64,000 nt of DNA, taken from contig NC_135783.1 in assembly GCF_051106095.1 (NCBI RefSeq), positions 206,132,472-206,196,471 of the forward strand. The letters run 5' to 3'. Source of the stretch: Pogona vitticeps (lineage: Eukaryota; Chordata; Lepidosauria; Squamata; Agamidae). Within the stretch, counting starts at the first letter, position 1. Each line of letters begins with the position of its first letter. Below, piece by piece: positions 60,045 through 64,000 of the stretch. The notes beneath the pieces are model-generated. The model searched no databases and was not told the origin of the DNA. It saw only the letters and a program-made list of their open reading frames with translations. Both the position numbers and the translations under genes were made by a program.

Positions 60045-61495
60045 TGTGAAGGTAGCATATATTAATTTAATAGCAATTTGCTAATAAAATATATTAACCT
60101 TCATAGGGGTAGGGTTGATGAGATACTGTTGACAATGATGTGAAAAGTATTTAACATGTAGCTAGGCAATGTGAGAACTGAGCTGATTAGGATTTTGTTA
60201 TGGGAGTTGGGGTCATTCTAGCTACTGTCCCTCACAGTGGTTATGATTTGGTATTTGCCTCAGAAGAGCAACTTCCATTTCCCTCCCCAGAAGGGAAGTG
60301 AAGCACATATTTGGACTTGTTTCAGCTTGTCGGTGTCCATATCAAGACTAGTCATAATCATGACACAGTACTTCATCTCTCAAAAACTTTTCATAATTTG
60401 CCATTTTTTTATTTATTTATTCGATTTATATCCCGCCCATCTGGTATATTCTACCACTCCTGAACAGTTGTTATCTGTCAAGTACACTGTTCTTTTATTT
60501 TTATTTTTTACATCCACAACATGCTCTGTACACTCATGATCCTTGAGTCTGAGATTTAATGGCAGAGAGCATACATTCATTGATTGGTGGGTTGTTTGGT
60601 TAATTGATTGATTGATTGATATTTAGAGCATGCTTTACTTTTGATAATCTTCAAAAGCTGGAGAGACTGTGAGATTGGTTTGCATCAGATCACTGTGCAG
60701 TACATGGCAATTTCTATCCATAGGCTTCCAGTCTAAAAGACATGATATGAAAGGAGAAAGATAAGGGAAAGTGGTAAAGGGCAAATTCAGGCACTGGTTT
60801 TTCAATTGCAAAGTTTTTGTGCTGACCAGGTTTAATGGAAGTCCTTCAGAGAGAAGAGGAGCCAGATGGATCTGGTTTCTCAGCAGAGTGGATGGAATGG
60901 TTCTGCTTTCCATCTTTATCTCTACTGCAGCCTGATGAAATACCTGCTGCTAGATGGCACCTTGGGATTCTGATGGAGCTGGTCAGCAGAGTCTTCTTTA
61001 TTTTTATTTGTAGAATGAGTTGATTTTTTTAAAAAAAGAGATTAAAAAAAAGCTAAAGACTTCAGTTTTTATTCTGCACACAAATATTGTGTAGGAGCAC
61101 TGCGCCGGTTTCCAATAGTACATGTACATAGTACAAAGCTGCACGGCTCAGGTATCATAAATTGTAAGCCCTTCCTTGAGGACAGATCATGCAAGTACCT
61201 AAGCTGGCTAAATCTTATTCCAGTACAATAAAATGGCCACTTAACCATTTTGAAATTAGCTAATTAGAAGTTAAGCACACATGTCCCATTGACTCTCAGT
61301 GGTCTTTCGAAATCCAATTTCACTAGGAAAACCTTATTTATAGTCCAATAAAAAGCTCAGTTTGCTGGTTGAGCATTTCTTTTTGTTGTTGATGATGTTG
61401 TTTCCTTTTCTTTAGTGCTGTTGTTTCATCACTTCTCTCTCTCTCTCTTTCTCTCTCTCAAAGAAATCCTTCGGGTTTTTCCTCCCTTCCCACAG
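60045..61495. other. No recognised feature before coding exon 1
   Basis: Mostly unique, with a reversed retroposon tail at about 60405-60450, (GATT)n at 60600-60620 and a long CT tract at 61431-61460 that forms part of the splice acceptor region. Confidence 0.4.
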
Positions 61496-61546
61496 GTCAT
61501 TCCTTCCCAAGAATTAAAAAGTAATTAAAATTTGCAGAATGAGAAG
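61496..61546 (+). other. SCN9A: SCN9A 5' UTR portion of coding exon 1 and its 3' splice site
   Basis: A long pyrimidine tract (about 61431-61490) followed by CACAG at 61491-61495 gives a strong 3' splice site. Coding exon 1 therefore begins with about 51 nt of 5' UTR and must be joined to an upstream non-coding exon. A second, weaker acceptor (TTTGCAG, ending 61537) lies 9 nt before the start codon. An upstream ATG at 61539 opens a 92-codon overlapping frame out of register with the channel; it is stopped inside the same exon at about 61817. Confidence 0.75.
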
Positions 61547-61819
61547 ATGGCACAAGCGTTGCTTGCACCACCAGGACCTGATTGTTTCTTCCTGTTTACT
61601 CGAGAGTCACTTGAAGCAATTGAGAGGAGGATTGCTCATGAAAAGAAAAGGCCTAAAAGTGACCAGGAGCAAAAGGACGAGGATAATGATGAAAAGAAGC
61701 CAAAACCAAACGTTGACTTGGAAGCTGGCAAGCCTTTGCCCTTTATTTACGGTGACATACCTCCAGGAATGGTGTCTGAGCCCTTGGAAGACTTGGACCC
61801 TTACTATGCAAATATGAAA
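61547..61819 (+). CDS. SCN9A: SCN9A-like Nav channel alpha subunit, coding exon 1 (residues 1-91)
   Basis: This exon encodes the cytoplasmic N-terminus of a voltage-gated sodium channel alpha subunit, the pore protein that drives action-potential upstrokes at the plasma membrane. Visible family blocks are PPGPD near residue 8, [14 protein letters not shown] at about 17-30, an acidic/lysine-rich linker, and [20 protein letters not shown] followed by DPYYA at about 64-88. The [15 protein letters not shown] form matches Nav1.7 better than SCN1A/2A/3A, which have EMVS and DPYYIN. The start is the ATG at 61547 (purine at -3, G at +4), giving MAQ, the usual family start. The exon ends at 61819 in phase 0 before donor GTAAGC. 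An out-of-frame ATG lies 8 nt upstream (61539). The sodium channel identity is near certain; the paralogue call is strong but rests on only three exons. Confidence 0.93.
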
Positions 61820-61996
61820 GTAAGCATTCATGAAGACTAAAGCTTGAGCCTGCCTCTTCTTGTTAGAGGTCTCTATGCCAGGCTTTGGGCCATCTCTGCC
61901 TCTCCTCCTGATTAAAGTAAGGACAAAGGGAAGGTGTAATATAGGCTGTCACCATGGCACTTGTTTATAATAGGAAATGGTAGAGCTAAATCAAAT

Positions 61997-62080
61997 TGCT
62001 AATCTCAACTGAATCAGTGAGATTCAGTAGACCTGCTCTAGTTGGGACCAGCAGTTGGACACTGGTCACTGTTTACTCTT
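61997..62080. repeat. Unclassified dispersed repeat fragment in SCN9A intron 1-2 gap
   Basis: CTCAACTGAATCAGTGAGAT, AGTAGACCTGCTCTAGTTGG and CAGCAGTTGGACACTGG belong to the dyad family of 21160/34225/58385. It lies between coding exons 1 and 2. Confidence 0.5.
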
Positions 62081-62191
62081 GCCTTTGAACTGGTCTCAAA
62101 ATAATCCAAAGGTAAACTACTTTTCCATATGCATATCTTCATGAACATTGTAATCTTACTTTCATGTGTTTATGTGTTTCTCTATTTTTAG

Positions 62192-63010
<819 letters not shown>

Positions 63011-63100
63011 ATTATTCAGCATGTTTATTATGTGCACTATTCTAACAAACTGTGTATTCATGACCTTGAAAGACCCTCCCGACTGGTCTAAGGCCGTAGA
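63011..63100 (+). CDS. SCN9A: SCN9A-like Nav channel alpha subunit, coding exon 3 (domain I S1 start)
   Basis: This 90-nt exon begins right after the AC acceptor at 63009-63010 and completes the split Ser codon. It reads [17 protein letters not shown] and then [13 protein letters not shown], which is most of the domain I S1 helix and the start of the S1-S2 extracellular loop. It ends two bases into a Glu codon before donor GTAAGT at 63101. The loop residues ([12 protein letters not shown]) differ from the common mammalian MNNPPDWTKNVE type, so the lineage has diverged somewhat here. The next expected exon (YTFTGIYTFESL and onward) is not present before the window ends, so the gene is cut by the window edge. 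Confidence 0.93.
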
Positions 63101-63139
63101 GTAAGTACATTGTGGTGAGTGACTGCGTGGATGTTCTTG

Positions 63140-63354
63140 TTTTCCCCTGAAATCACATAGGGCCATAGAAAGCTCCATTATACTGAGCTGAGCCACTGGT
63201 CTATCTAGCGTTGAGGAGTTGTGGCCCTCCAGAGATTCAGGCAGGATTATCTCCCATCCCTTTGTGGAGATCCGTTATGTTTCTTGTGATCTCCCATTGA
63301 AATACTGACCAGGCCAGACACTTCTTAGCTTCCAAATTCAGACAAGATCAGGGC
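63140..63354 (-). mobile_element. 5S rRNA-derived SINE, reversed, in SCN9A intron 3
   Basis: On the - strand, 63354-63290 reads like the internal-promoter half of 5S rRNA: GCCCTGATCTTGTCTGAAT, TTGGAAGCTAAGAAGTGT and CTGGCCTGGTCAGTATTTCA, then ATGGGAG. The body then follows (CTCTGGAGGGCC, TAGATAGACCAGTGGCTCAG, CAGTATAATGGAGCTTTC), matching the SINE body of squamates. A 5S head on this body is the arrangement known as 5S-Sauria SINE. Confidence 0.8.
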
Positions 63355-63394
63355 CGTACAATGGCATGATTTAAACATGCTAAATACTGTATAG

Positions 63395-63530
63395 CAGTGG
63401 TCCCCAACCTTGGGCCTCCAGATGTTCTTGGACTTCAGCTCCCAGAAATCTTGGCCAGCAGAGGTGGTGGTGAAGGCTTCTGGGAGTTGTAGTCCAAAAA
63501 CATCTGGAGGCCCAAGGTTGGGGACCACTG
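63395..63530. mobile_element. 136-bp fold-back hAT MITE in SCN9A intron 3
   Basis: Inverted ends CAGTGGTCCCCAACCTTGGG and its complement with perfect TSDs CTGTATAG (63387-63394, 63531-63538; TA in the centre). The arms carry GGACTTCAGCTCCCAGAA / GGGAGTTGTAGTCC. Confidence 0.94.
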
Positions 63531-63538
63531 CTGTATAG

Positions 63539-63870
63539 GACCTGCAACTGTCTCATGCTATTATTTTTTTTATTATTTATTTCTGAAGTTATTGTAGACA
63601 GTTATGTGGATTTTCTGGAGAAGTTTAAACTAGATAGTTCTGAATTTTTTTTTTTAGGGAAAATATCTTATAACTTAAATAGAGTGTGATCTGTTGAGGC
63701 TTGTTTACCTTACATTTAGTGAACAAAGCAGAAATAACATCTCTTTAATCTGTGTCCTAGAAGGCATAAGTATTAAAAGTGAAATATTTAATTGGTGGTG
63801 GAATTACATAAGTCATAGTTGGATTGCAATTGTAAGGGAGTTCCACAGGTCATAGGGGAGAACCCCTCCC
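63539..63870. other. SCN9A intron 3, no further exon seen
   Basis: AT-rich unique sequence; the next sodium channel exon (S1-S2 loop/S2) is not here. Confidence 0.5.
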
Positions 63871-63872
63871 CT

Positions 63873-64000
63873 TGAACCTCATGGCACAGTGGTTAAAGTG
63901 TAACAACTGCGACCAAAACTCTGCTCATGACCCAGGTTCAATCCTAGGTAGCCGGCTCGAGGTTCGCTCAGTCTTCCATCTTTCCAAGGTCTGTAAATTG
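63873..64000 (+). mobile_element. tRNA-derived SINE, cut by window end
   Basis: The head CTCATGGCACAGTGGTTAAA with box B GGTTCAATCC, then the body CCGGCTCGAGGTTCGCTCAG and TCTTCCATCTTTCCAAGG, is a widespread squamate SINE. The 3' part lies beyond the window. Confidence 0.8.

Overview
The window is vertebrate nuclear DNA and most likely comes from a squamate reptile. Three things point there: a BovB (RTE) LINE, a SINE with a 5S rRNA-derived head next to many tRNA-headed SINEs ending in an RTE-like tail, and a dense mix of L2/CR1, R4/Dong, Penelope-like, hAT-Buster and Tigger/mariner elements with long microsatellites. The species cannot be fixed from this sequence.

The only host gene I can support is the 5' end of a voltage-gated sodium channel alpha subunit on the + strand, best assigned to SCN9A (Nav1.7). 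Three coding exons lie at the right edge: exon 1 at 61547-61819 (start ATG at 61547), exon 2 at 62192-62310 and exon 3 at 63011-63100. Together they encode about the first 160 residues (cytoplasmic N-terminus and start of domain I S1). Intron 1 is GT-AG. Intron 2 is a U12-type AT-AC intron with near-ideal signals. The rest of the gene lies beyond the window.

A CpG island at about 2825-4475 contains a strong splice donor (3925) facing the gene. I infer that it is the promoter and non-coding first exon, which would make the first intron about 57.6 kb (3925-61495). I see no other host coding exon between the two.

Layout: 1-2820, presumed 5' flank with one MITE and a SINE fragment. 2825-4475, CpG island. 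4.5-61.5 kb, presumed intron 1. Its main contents are an R4/Dong LINE (8.7-10.1 kb) with a possible solo-LTR insert, an L2 tail (15.8-16.6 kb), a Penelope-like fossil with an internal palindrome (21.7-22.9 kb), an 81-unit CA repeat (30.4 kb), an antisense 2.8-kb BovB (35.4-38.2 kb), a hAT element with a GC-rich cargo (41.4-42.3 kb), an antisense L2 (44.1-45.8 kb) and a mosaic built into an older RTE (48.65-51.9 kb). 61.5-64.0 kb, SCN9A exons with a 5S-derived SINE and a fold-back hAT MITE in intron 3.

There are no operons, CRISPR arrays or prokaryotic signals. The most interesting structures are the AT-AC intron, a set of hAT elements all carrying TA-centred 8-bp target duplications, two of them inserted at one target site, and several near-perfect palindromes that extend beyond or inside known elements.
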